NCBI GenBank assembly: GCA_045614025.1
Contig: JAZLCE010000018.1
Location: forward strand, 1-16,785
Origin: RGIG4140 sp045614025
GTDB lineage: Bacteria > Pseudomonadota > Alphaproteobacteria > CAAHEQ01 > UBA3637
Direction: 5' to 3'
DNA length: 16,785 nucleotides
The notes below the pieces were generated by a model that worked only from the letters and a program-made list of their open reading frames with translations, was not told the origin of the DNA and did not search any database. Position 1 is the stretch's first letter. Each line of letters begins with the position of its first letter. This document shows positions 7,987-15,190 of this stretch, one piece after another. The position numbers and the translations under genes were made by a program.

Positions 7987-9207
7987 ATGCAAAAAAATAA
8001 AAGTTTAACAGATAGATTGTTGGATTTTTTTGGATTTAAAAGTTCCGAAAATGCTTCAACCACCTCATCAACCAATTCAAATGCTTCCAGTTCTTTAAAT
8101 CGGGTCTCTTCTTTTATTGATAAAGATCTTGCTGATACGGCGCAAAATATGAGTTGGCGGGATTTATTTCGCCCCACCCAATTTTTAACACAGCTTTTGC
8201 ATCCATCTTCCATTGAGAGAGAAGAAGCCAAACAATCTGGTGGCTTATTAGATGTTTTTTATAAGAATTCTGCAGGGGCCGTTTTAAGTGATGCTGAAAA
8301 TGCTTCTGCGACCCAAGTGCAACGAAATGAGCCTTTTTCTTGGCGTGGGTTATTTAATGATTGGATTTATGGACCTAAAGAAAATAACAGGGCTTCAAGA
8401 ACGCAAGCTCCAGCAAATCAACCAATGCCCGCTCAAAACCCAGCTTTAGCGCAAGGCGCTCAACCCATTCAAGCGCCAACCCAAGGGCAAAATATTTCAA
8501 AAGATCAAGAATTGATTCAAGCAATTGAAAATAAAGATGAAAATCAAGTGACCGCTCTTTTAAATGAAGGGGCAAATCCAAATGCATTGAATCAATATGG
8601 GGAATCTGCCTTGCAATTAGCCGTTGAAAACGGATCAATGGAAATGGTTGATGCCTTAATTGAACATCAAGCAGATGTGAACAAAGTTTCGTCAACGCCT
8701 GAAGCAAGATCGCCTTTATTGGTGGCCGCTGAAAGAGGGGATGAGGCCATGGTTCATCGGCTTTTAGAAGCGGGCGCTGATGCGAAACAAAAAGATGAGC
8801 AAGGCAAAACGGCTATGCATTATGCCACAAGCAGGGGTATGGTTGGCGATTTAATTGAACACGGGGGCGATTTGATGGCCGAAGATTTGAATGGCAGAGC
8901 GCCTTTGCATGATATGGTTGCCAGAGGGGAATATGAAGTAATTGATGAGGCGCTTTTTTATGGGGCCGATCCATCAAAAGCAGATATAAATGGCAGAACG
9001 GCTTTGCAAGAGGCAGCTGAGGCAGGGCGCGAAGAAATTTATCAAGCTTTGAAAAATCATGGGGCTCTTTCTCAAGAGGGAGCAAGGGCCAATGATCCAA
9101 ATTTGATAGATGCTTTGCAAGAAAGGGGCGCAGAAGTTGTTCAAGCACAAGAAGGTTCATCTGTTGGCAAAGCAAGAAATCAGATGGATCAGCGAGATAA
9201 CGGATAA
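7987..9207 (+). CDS. Ankyrin-repeat protein, 406 aa
   Basis: The C-terminal half carries about five to six ankyrin repeats (roughly residues 174-365). Signs include NALNQYGESALQLAVENG, DEQGKTAMHYA, LNGRAPLHDMVARG and INGRTALQEAAEAG, each followed by LL/LI..GAD-type turns. These mediate protein-protein binding and are common in effectors of host-associated bacteria. The N-terminal 150 residues are Ser/Asn/Thr-rich with two WRxLF motifs (MSWRDLF, FSWRGLF) and a Pro/Gln/Ala-rich linker. I prefer the ATG at 7987, which has a long G-run Shine-Dalgarno just upstream. The ATG at 7936, seven bases after the -10, would give a 423-residue leaderless product. It is first in an operon with two motif-sharing genes, ending only 15 bases before the next. 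No signal peptide is visible. Confidence 0.85.
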   Translation: MQKNKSLTDRLLDFFGFKSSENASTTSSTNSNASSSLNRVSSFIDKDLADTAQNMSWRDLFRPTQFLTQLLHPSSIEREEAKQSGGLLDVFYKNSAGAVLSDAENASATQVQRNEPFSWRGLFNDWIYGPKENNRASRTQAPANQPMPAQNPALAQGAQPIQAPTQGQNISKDQELIQAIENKDENQVTALLNEGANPNALNQYGESALQLAVENGSMEMVDALIEHQADVNKVSSTPEARSPLLVAAERGDEAMVHRLLEAGADAKQKDEQGKTAMHYATSRGMVGDLIEHGGDLMAEDLNGRAPLHDMVARGEYEVIDEALFYGADPSKADINGRTALQEAAEAGREEIYQALKNHGALSQEGARANDPNLIDALQERGAEVVQAQEGSSVGKARNQMDQRDNG

Positions 9208-9222
9208 AAAAGGAGGCGTCTC

Positions 9223-10506
9223 ATGAGTGAATATATTCAAGAATTGCGAGAAAAAAATCGACGTACGAGAGAAGACACTCAAAGAATTTCTCAAGCAGAT
9301 TGGTCTGAATGGGAAGAAGCCATGCGAGAAACAACGCCTGAATTGAGAGCGAAAGCTTTAACAGATGGAGAACAGATAAGGCGACATGCTCAAGAAGGGT
9401 TAGAAATTACGAGAAGATTAAGACCAGAGGATATGGCTCCTAAGGAAAGACGAGGCAATTTATCTCGAGAGGAAAGAGAGTTATATCGGGAACGAAGAGA
9501 ATTATATATTAACCACTTGGAAGCTGCAATTGAAAGTGCAAATGCCAGAATGGCGTTTTTAGAACCGCTTATTAAAGCCGATCAAGAACGGGCTGCTTTA
9601 GAGGAAGAGTTAGCGGCGGATAGTAGGCAAGCTGAAGAAGAGGAGGCAAATCTTCAAGATCAAGAAGAGGAGGAAGATTTTCAAGATCAAGAAGCGGGGG
9701 CAAATCTTCAAGCTGAAGAAGAGAGGGATGAATGGAATGGTTTTGATTGGACCGAGGTTGAAAATGCGCTTGAAGCTGCGGCTAAAGAAGAATCAGAGAA
9801 TCCGGCGTCAACTCAAGTATATAGAGATCGGGTGGCTGCATCTAGGGCAGCATGGGCAACAAGGGAAGAAAGAAGTCAGCCAGTAACACCAACTAGCGCA
9901 GGGGTTCAACCTGCGGTGGCTGAAGTGATCGCAGAGCAACCGTCTGAATCATTAACTGGTGCAGCGCCTCAGCCCATGGAGGCCGAAAATACCACACCGC
10001 AACCAGTTGCTGTTGAAAGATCTCGGCCTTTGTCACCAACAAGAGAAATGCCTCAACCAGCGACAGAGGATTCAAAATCTCGAGCCGAGTATCCTGAAAC
10101 CCGCTCTTCAGTAAGAAGGGAAAGAGAAACGCCTCAAGAAGAAGCGCCCAATATGTGGCAACGCTATATGCCAGAAAGACTTGGTGGTTGGTCAAAAGAA
10201 AAAGTTGCTGATTGGGATCGCAGGCATCCAAAAGAGGCAACTGACTCTCAAACTCAAAGCGCTCAAGAGAACCGCGAAGTTTTTAAAGGCGTGACAGTAG
10301 GGGAATTAAGAGGGGCTGGTTATACAAACGAACAAATTCAAAGGATGGATGAGATGGTAAGCCAAGCTCAAAACCGATCAAAAGGCTTAATTGCAACTCT
10401 TGGAGAGGCATCGCAAGCAACTTTAACAAGAGATGATTATCAACAAGCTGGCCTTAATAATCAAGATATGGCCACGATTTATAAGTTATCGCAAAATGAT
10501 CGATAA
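9223..10506 (+). CDS. Charged coiled-coil-like protein, 427 aa, paralog of the next gene
   Basis: No known family recognised. Residues 1-170 are very rich in Glu, Arg and Gln and likely helical, with LSREERELYRERREL (80-94) and MAFLEPLIKADQERA (110-124) matching the next protein. A short acidic repeat (NLQDQEEEEDFQDQE) sits at 143-157. A Pro/Thr/Ser/Gln-rich linker runs to about 305. The C-terminal part has WQRYMPE..GGWSKEKV (312-327), WDRRHPK (331-337) and EVFKGVTVGELR (352-363), all conserved in the next protein. It ends in NDR. AGGAGG lies six bases before the ATG. Second gene of the ankyrin operon. There are no membrane segments. A secreted effector or a structural/scaffold protein are both possible. 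Confidence 0.82.
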   Translation: MSEYIQELREKNRRTREDTQRISQADWSEWEEAMRETTPELRAKALTDGEQIRRHAQEGLEITRRLRPEDMAPKERRGNLSREERELYRERRELYINHLEAAIESANARMAFLEPLIKADQERAALEEELAADSRQAEEEEANLQDQEEEEDFQDQEAGANLQAEEERDEWNGFDWTEVENALEAAAKEESENPASTQVYRDRVAASRAAWATREERSQPVTPTSAGVQPAVAEVIAEQPSESLTGAAPQPMEAENTTPQPVAVERSRPLSPTREMPQPATEDSKSRAEYPETRSSVRRERETPQEEAPNMWQRYMPERLGGWSKEKVADWDRRHPKEATDSQTQSAQENREVFKGVTVGELRGAGYTNEQIQRMDEMVSQAQNRSKGLIATLGEASQATLTRDDYQQAGLNNQDMATIYKLSQNDR

Positions 10507-10545
10507 GTTTTATTTTAATTTTAACTAAAAAAAAGGAGAAGACCC

Positions 10546-11766
10546 ATGACTGAAGAAGAAAAAAAACAAGAACTTCAAAATTTTGAAGAGTTGGTTCGAA
10601 CGACAACGCCAAGTGGCAGAGGAGTTGTATATGAAAGTTTAAAAAATGAAGAGGCTGCACTCATAGAAGCTGAAGAAAACTTTGCTAAGGCATCGGATGT
10701 GCTTAGTGAAGAAGAAAGAGCAAGCCATAGTGAGCTTTTAAAAGCACGTCGTGAATTATTCGATGCACGAATGGAAATTTTAGAGCCACTTGTTGAAGCT
10801 GATGAACAACGAGCAGAATACAATGCAGGTAGAAGAAAGGCAGGTGCTGCTTATGATGAGCAATATGGAGTCTATACTGGCGCTAACACGGCTGGTTATA
10901 GAACAACTCTTGCCCGAGGAGCCGAATTTGATAAGCGCACAGTGGAACTTCAACAAGCCCGTGATAATGCGCAAACACCCGAAGCACGAAAAGCAGCTCA
11001 AGAAGCATTGGATGCACATTTGAACAGTGCTAATGCTGAACAAAGACAGTATGCAACAGATGCACTGAATTCTTTTGCTGGGCAAGTTAATAGTACACGT
11101 GATGCTGTTGAAGATATTTATTCTGATGAATTAAGAGCTGCTCGTTCGCAACGTCATGATTTTGAATCTGCTCCAAGTCCCTGGGATATGATTATGCCAA
11201 GTTGGTTGGGAGGTATGTCTTCTGAAGAATTGGGGAAAAGAGCCCAAGAACGTCAAGCAAGAGGTTATGCCCCTTCATTTTGGGAAAGATATATGCCTGA
11301 AGGATGGTTTGGCGGTTGGTCAAGCGAAAAAGTTGAAGAATGGGATAAAGCTCATCCAAAACAAGAAAATTCGCAAGCTCAAACTCCAGCTAATAATGCC
11401 CCTAAAGGACCTCAACGTTATACATGGTGGGAAAGAATGGGAAAAGAAGATCATGAAATTCTTGCCAGAGATTTAGAAGTTGAAAATGCCCGCGAAGTTT
11501 TAAAAGGTGTAACAGTTGGGGAATTAAGAGCGCAAGGTCTTTCAAGAGAAGAAATTCACCAAGTTGAACTGATGGGTGCTAATCTTAGACATCAAAAAGT
11601 TGGAGAAGGTCAAACACAAGGAGGCGGAGCAGCAGCTTATTTGCGCCAAAATGCCATGACCATTACTCAAGCTGAAATGGGAAATTATTTGAACGAGGAA
11701 TTGGGTCAAGAAAGAGGTCAAGCTGTTTTAAATGCTATTAATGCAGCAGCTAAAGACAATCGATAA
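10546..11766 (+). CDS. Charged coiled-coil-like protein, 406 aa, paralog of the preceding gene
   Basis: It matches the previous protein at LSEEERASHSELLKARREL (53-71), MEILEPLVEADEQRA (76-90), WERYMPE.WFGGWSSEKV (246-263), WDKAHPK (266-272) and EVLKGVTVGELR (317-328). A degenerate extra copy of the Trp motif, PWDMIMPSWLGGMSSEEL (212-229), stands just before the main one, suggesting internal duplication; TWWERMG follows at 293-299. The middle (100-200) is Ala/Gln/Arg/Glu-rich and helical in appearance. It ends in DNR. AAGGAG lies seven bases before the ATG. Last gene of the operon, followed at once by a strong terminator. The function is unknown, and I see no catalytic motif. Confidence 0.82.
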   Translation: MTEEEKKQELQNFEELVRTTTPSGRGVVYESLKNEEAALIEAEENFAKASDVLSEEERASHSELLKARRELFDARMEILEPLVEADEQRAEYNAGRRKAGAAYDEQYGVYTGANTAGYRTTLARGAEFDKRTVELQQARDNAQTPEARKAAQEALDAHLNSANAEQRQYATDALNSFAGQVNSTRDAVEDIYSDELRAARSQRHDFESAPSPWDMIMPSWLGGMSSEELGKRAQERQARGYAPSFWERYMPEGWFGGWSSEKVEEWDKAHPKQENSQAQTPANNAPKGPQRYTWWERMGKEDHEILARDLEVENAREVLKGVTVGELRAQGLSREEIHQVELMGANLRHQKVGEGQTQGGGAAAYLRQNAMTITQAEMGNYLNEELGQERGQAVLNAINAAAKDNR

Positions 11767-11786
11767 GCTTCTTTCGCTTTAACCAG

Positions 11787-11831
11787 AGAAAAAGGATTTT
11801 AAGGAAACTTAAAGTCCTTTTTTCTTTTTTT
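11787..11831 (+). terminator. Intrinsic terminator of the ankyrin operon
   Basis: A 12-bp stem (11792-11803 with 11808-11819, one G-T pair) is closed by a GAAA tetraloop, extended by A/T pairs, and runs into a T-rich tract. Confidence 0.9.
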
Positions 11832-11842
11832 AAGAAAGGTGC

Positions 11843-11873
11843 TTGACAGGGGATTTTAATTGTATTATACAAT
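11843..11873 (+). promoter_or_regulatory. Promoter with overlapping palindromic operator of the S24 repressor
   Basis: TTGACA at 11843-11848, a 17-base spacer and TATACA at 11866-11871 form a near-consensus sigma70 promoter. The perfect 15-base palindrome ATTGTATTATACAAT (11859-11873) covers the -10. ATACAA half-sites recur at 11882-11887 and 11921-11926. Binding of the repressor here would block its own transcription. Confidence 0.7.
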
Positions 11874-11941
11874 AAATTATCATACAAAAAATAATTTTAT
11901 ATGATGATATGTTAATAAATATACAAAAAAGGCGGTTTAAT

Positions 11942-12592
11942 ATGTCTAAAGATTATGCTCAATCACAAAGAATGCTTCAATGTCGGTTACAATTGGGGTG
12001 TCGAGATGCGATGGATTTTTATAAAAAATATGCAGATGGGGGAAGGCTTTTTTCTTATCAAAAATATCAAAAACATGAATCAGGCGAACGTGCCTTGAAT
12101 GAAAAATCCGCTATGCTTTATGCCGAAATTTATCGCGTTGATTGGAAATGGCTTTTAAATGGGGGCGAAAAATCAGATATGATTCAAATTGATATGGTTG
12201 ACGCGGTGGCTTGTTGTGGTAATGGCGTTGTGAACTTTGAAACAAATGTGATCGGCAGACAAAGCTTATCTTTAACGGCTTTAAAAGAATTAACACCCGT
12301 TGCCCCAGAGAATATTAAAATTTTAAAAGTTGTGGGTGACAGCATGGAACCAACGATTTCATCTGGCGATTTTGTTTGGGTGGATATTTCAAGTCAATCC
12401 CCAGTGAGTGATGGCATTTATTTATTTTGCATTGGCGATCGCTTAGTTGTGAAACGTTTGCAAATTAATCCATTTGATAATTCGGTTGAAATTATGTCTG
12501 ATAACACGAAATATAAACCTTTAAAAGCCATGGATTATCAGATGGTTAATGTTGTTGGCCGTGTGATATCATATACCAAAATGATTGGATAA
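11942..12592 (+). CDS. LexA/cI-like transcriptional repressor with S24 peptidase domain, 216 aa
   Basis: The N-terminal 60-70 residues look like a helix-turn-helix DNA-binding domain (SYQKYQKHESGERALNEKSA resembles the XRE recognition region). The C-terminal half is an S24/LexA fold: VVGDSMEPTISSGDFVWVD carries the catalytic Ser, and LVVKRLQ the catalytic Lys. ACCGNG, about 40 residues before the Ser motif, offers a Cys-Gly self-cleavage site. In this family, RecA-stimulated autocleavage releases the operator; whether that happens here is inferred. The start at 11942 has AAGGCGG six bases upstream; an in-frame ATG at 11909 lacks one. It is two bases from the next gene and so co-translated with it. 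It could be a chromosomal regulator or a relic of a prophage, but no phage genes are visible. Confidence 0.9.
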   Translation: MSKDYAQSQRMLQCRLQLGCRDAMDFYKKYADGGRLFSYQKYQKHESGERALNEKSAMLYAEIYRVDWKWLLNGGEKSDMIQIDMVDAVACCGNGVVNFETNVIGRQSLSLTALKELTPVAPENIKILKVVGDSMEPTISSGDFVWVDISSQSPVSDGIYLFCIGDRLVVKRLQINPFDNSVEIMSDNTKYKPLKAMDYQMVNVVGRVISYTKMIG

Positions 12593-12594
12593 AA

Positions 12595-13374
12595 ATGACA
12601 TTGAAACGTTTTTTCAGCAAGGATTATTTCTTGAAAATCTTGCCTCAATTATTATATGTGACGTTAATTCCATTTTACATGTTGGAAATCACATATATGC
12701 TTTCTCTTGGGGGTGGAAAAGATTTAACCAACCAATGGTTAATCACGCCACTTTTATGGGGAACAATTTGGTTGCCAGCTTTTTTTGGGCTTTTGTTTAA
12801 TCAACTTTATAAACGATATAAAAATGGCGAAATGGCGCGCAAGTGGGATCGAAATTATCCAATTATTTTTATCTCGGTTTATTCGTTTTATTTCTTTTGT
12901 TTAAGTTGCATTTCTTTTGGAAGGCATTATTTAACGGCGTTTTTTTCAAGTCTTATCTTAATTTTCTTTTTGTTTTTGCTTAAAAATGCGCAAAAAGAAA
13001 TGTTTTATTTGCCTCCGCCAAAAGAATTTTGGTTTTATGTTTTAACGTTTATTCCGCCAATTGCCGTTTTATTTTCAACGGATGTTTATTTCTTGATTAT
13101 GAAAGAATCGCCTTATTTTATTTTGTTGGCGCCTGTGAGTTATTTGCCAGAAATATTTGGGTTTTGGGTCTTTTGCCGATTAAGAAGATTATTTTTCAGC
13201 AAGAAAAAACGCGGGAAATTAACCCTTTTTCAGGCCATTTTTATTATGCAAATCATGAACATGGCCACTTCATTTTATTTTGGATCTTTTTGGGGCGATC
13301 GCGTGATTTGGATTTCGTTGACCTTTAGCTTGGCCTCTTTATTAGTGGCGCAACATTTTTCAAAGTATCGCTAA
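12595..13374 (+). CDS. Polytopic inner-membrane protein, 259 aa
   Basis: Family not recognised. It has about seven to eight hydrophobic helices, for example around residues 13-35, 45-70, 88-108, 114-132, 142-166, 174-196 and 206-250, with Lys/Arg-rich loops. There is no signal peptide or catalytic motif. It begins two bases after the repressor stop with little Shine-Dalgarno of its own, so translation is probably coupled and the two proteins may act together, for instance as a regulated membrane function. A terminator follows directly, closing the two-gene operon. Confidence 0.8.
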   Translation: MTLKRFFSKDYFLKILPQLLYVTLIPFYMLEITYMLSLGGGKDLTNQWLITPLLWGTIWLPAFFGLLFNQLYKRYKNGEMARKWDRNYPIIFISVYSFYFFCLSCISFGRHYLTAFFSSLILIFFLFLLKNAQKEMFYLPPPKEFWFYVLTFIPPIAVLFSTDVYFLIMKESPYFILLAPVSYLPEIFGFWVFCRLRRLFFSKKKRGKLTLFQAIFIMQIMNMATSFYFGSFWGDRVIWISLTFSLASLLVAQHFSKYR

Positions 13375-13401
13375 AAAAAACGAGGCAGTTAAAGCTTAAA
13401 A

Positions 13402-13440
13402 AAAAACGTCTTAAAGAGCCCTTCTTTTTAAGGCGTTTTT
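13402..13440 (+). terminator. Intrinsic terminator after the membrane-protein gene
   Basis: Stem of 14 pairs (13402-13415 with 13427-13440, one G-T), loop of 11 bases. The 3' arm ends in a T run, and the A-rich 5' arm would also allow function on the opposite strand. Confidence 0.85.
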
Positions 13441-13506
13441 AAATATAAAAATTCCTATTTTACTTGAGCATACAGCTTCTTTTTTTTTAACACAACTCCT
13501 TATTTT

Positions 13507-13521
13507 TGACAATTGTGACAA
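13507..13521 (-). repeat. 15-mer motif, copy 1 (inverted)
   Basis: TGACAATTGTGACAA, the exact reverse complement of 16407-16421. The CAATTG core is palindromic, suggesting a protein-binding site. It lies 14 bases before the DnaA-like boxes. Confidence 0.45.
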
Positions 13522-13535
13522 GAAATAACAAAATC

Positions 13536-13564
13536 TGTGGATATGTGAATAAATCTGTGGATAA
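13536..13564 (+). other. Cluster of three DnaA-box-like sites (possible replication origin element)
   Basis: TGTGGATAT (13536-13544), TGTGAATAA (13544-13552) and TGTGGATAA (13556-13564), all in one orientation. The last two match the reverse complement of the TTATNCACA DnaA box exactly; the first has one mismatch. TTAACCACA at 13861-13869 is a further one-mismatch match on the other strand. A very AT-rich stretch follows, as expected of an unwinding element. No replication gene is in the window, so origin function is unproven. Confidence 0.5.
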
Positions 13565-13664
13565 GAGGGGGGAAGTAAGATATTAATAATAACCTATACA
13601 TGCGCTTGCAAGTGCGCGCGTAAACTCTTTCCGTTTTATTCTCGTTATATGAGTTTGATACAAA

Positions 13665-13735
13665 CGTTAGAGTTTTATTTTTAATATTTTTAAATATAAA
13701 AAAATAATAATATATTTATAAAATTCAAAGAACAA
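13665..13735. other. Extremely AT-rich tract
   Basis: Nearly pure A/T over about 65 bases, between the DnaA-like boxes and a GC-rich TGCGCGCA palindrome near 13742. It could be a DNA-unwinding element if this is an origin; otherwise it is just low-complexity spacer. Confidence 0.45.
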
Positions 13736-13773
13736 AGTATGCGCGCACACGGGCGAGGGGTTTTTAGGGCAAA

Positions 13774-13788
13774 TTGTTAAAATTGTCA
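13774..13788 (+). repeat. 15-mer motif, copy 2 (two mismatches)
   Basis: TTGTTAAAATTGTCA matches 13 of 15 positions of the copy at 16407-16421. It lies between the AT-rich tract and an orphan terminator. Confidence 0.35.
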
Positions 13789-13837
13789 AAAAAAAAGGAA
13801 ACGAGAGGCTTGAATTAAAAAAATCAATGCTTATACG

Positions 13838-13862
13838 CGCGCCTTTAAGAGGCGTTTTTTTT
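13838..13862 (+). terminator. Orphan intrinsic terminator
   Basis: CGCCT (13840-13844) pairs with AGGCG (13850-13854) around a five-base loop, followed by eight T. Flanking GC can extend the stem little. No protein gene precedes it after the terminator at 13402-13440, so it may end an unrecognised small RNA. Confidence 0.6.
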
Positions 13863-13951
13863 AACCACACATAGAGCGAAAAGAAACGAACAAGCTTTTG
13901 TTTTGCAAAAGTAATTAAATTTTTTAAAATACTCTGTTTTCTTTATTTTTT

Positions 13952-14530
13952 AATATCAATAAGTTAAAGTGCATTCTTAAAGTATTACTTAAACGCGAAA
14001 AATATATCAATTAGTTCAATTAAAACTATTGGGTGGGGGACGTGAGACCGGGGAGTAGGGTTTGGGCAGGTTGGAGCTGTGGCGCGTGGGGTTGGGGTGC
14101 GGGCATTGTGGTTGGTGTTGAGGTCGGTGTTGGTGGGGAGTGGAGGTGGAGCTGTGGCGTGTGGTGGTGGGAGAGTTGAAACGCAGGAGTTGGTGGAGGT
14201 AACGTGTGGCGAGGTGCGAGGGGTTGGCATGGCACGGTGGACGTGGCGCGTGGGGTTGTGGTGCGGGCGTTGTGGTTTGGAGCTGTGGCGCGTGGTGGTG
14301 GGAGAGTTGAAACGCAGGAGTTGGTGGAGGTAACGTGTGGCGAGGTGCGAGGGGTTGAAATGGCACGCGAGTGGGTTGTGGCGTGTGGTGGTGGCGGATG
14401 TTTAAATGGGAGCGAGGGTGTGGCGTTGAGGTTGGTTTGAGTGGAGGTGGGGTGGAGTGTGAGGTTGGGTTGTGTGAGTTTGTGGTTTTTGAGTGTTGGG
14501 TGGGGTGAGAGTTATTGAGTTGGAGGGGAT
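13952..14530 (+). repeat. Dispersed G/T-rich repeat, copy 2, with internal 79-bp direct repeats
   Basis: The leader (AATATCAATAAGTTAAAGTG, then CATTCTTAAAGTATTACTT) is at 13952-13999. A degenerate stretch follows, then about 500 bases that are strongly G/T-rich on the plus strand. Inside, 14148-14226 and 14279-14357 are direct repeats of 79 bases with about one mismatch, and GTGGCGCGTGGGGTTG occurs at 14079 and 14243. G-runs near 14031-14066 could fold into quadruplex-like structures. There is no credible coding frame: the reading frames here are biased Gly/Val/Arg on plus or Pro/His/Thr on minus and lack ribosome binding sites. Confidence 0.75.
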
Positions 14531-14678
14531 AAAATGGCAATATCACATAGTTCCTTTAGATAAAATCTTTTAATCTCTTAAAAAAATTCTCTCTTTTATC
14601 GGGTTTAAATGCGAAATTGGGGTGTTTTCTTCTTAAAAAATGGTGAAAAATCCTTAAAATTTGGCTCAAAAACCGATT
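14531..14678. other. AT-rich spacer between two G/T-rich repeat copies
   Basis: Ordinary AT-rich sequence with no supported gene, terminator or RNA. TTTAAA-containing words near 14605 resemble those at the edges of the repeats, so it may be decayed repeat leader. Confidence 0.35.
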
Positions 14679-14955
14679 TAAACCAGAAGGAAGAGAGAGA
14701 ACCGATTAGAGAGAGAAGGATTTGGAAAGTTAGAGAGTGTGTGACGAAGTGTGGGGGATTTGAGATGTTGACGCGGAGGTTGGAGCGTTGAAGTTTGCCC
14801 ATAGGTTGGGCGTGTTGGTGCGTGGGTGGTGGGAGTGTTGAAGCGCAGGAGTTGGTGGAGGTAACGTGTGGCGAGGTGCGAGGGGTTGGCATGGCGCGCG
14901 AGTGTTGGGGGTGGGTTGAGTTGAGGTGGCGGAGGCCTAAAGGGTGCGCGTGGTG
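14679..14955 (+). repeat. Dispersed G/T-rich repeat, copy 3
   Basis: The leader (GATTTAAAC, GAAGGAAGAGAGAGAACCGA, TTAGAGAGAG) is at 14684-14722, then a G/T-rich body. Positions 14822-14894 match the 79-bp unit of copy 2, including GTTGGTGGAGGTAACGTGTG and GCGAGGTGCGAGGGGTTGGC. Confidence 0.75.
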
Positions 14956-14989
14956 GATTATATCACCATTAAGAACGCAAGCTCTTATC

Positions 14990-15160
14990 ACACATGCCTT
15001 GCTTCAAACTTCCCTCCCAACTTCCGAATCAACCACCCCCACACGCCTTACCTCTACCAACTCGCCACACCACCGCACCACCCAAACACCTTTCTATCAC
15101 TAAATACTTCTCCTCTCTAAATCTTTCTCTCTCTTCCTTCGCGTTTAAATTCGTTTTTAA
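14990..15160 (-). repeat. Dispersed G/T-rich repeat, copy 4, inverted
   Basis: This stretch is C/A-rich on the plus strand. Its reverse complement reads TTTAAACGCGAAGGAAGAGA followed by GAGAAAGATTTAGAGAG, then a GTTGGTAGAGGTAAGGCGTG body like copies 2 and 3. Copies 3 and 4 therefore face each other as a large imperfect inverted repeat, with about 40 unrelated bases between (about 14956-14990). Confidence 0.7.
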
Positions 15161-15190
15161 TCAAAAAACATCTTGCAAATCAAAAAGGGA

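Noticed and set aside
11909..11941. Upstream ATG for the S24 repressor
   Set aside because: It has no Shine-Dalgarno; the ATG at 11942 has AAGGCGG at proper spacing and begins a normal helix-turn-helix domain.
11909..13374. Prophage interpretation based on the cI-like repressor
   Set aside because: No integrase, structural, lysis or replication phage genes and no attachment-site repeats are visible nearby.
14016..14546. A 176-codon minus-strand frame rich in Pro, His and Thr, and shorter similar frames on both strands
   Set aside because: They lie entirely within G/T-rich minisatellite DNA, lack ribosome binding sites, and their amino-acid bias is what the skewed base composition produces.
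14956..14990. tRNA or attachment site in the centre between inverted repeat copies
   Set aside because: The segment is too short and shows no cloverleaf or repeated core.
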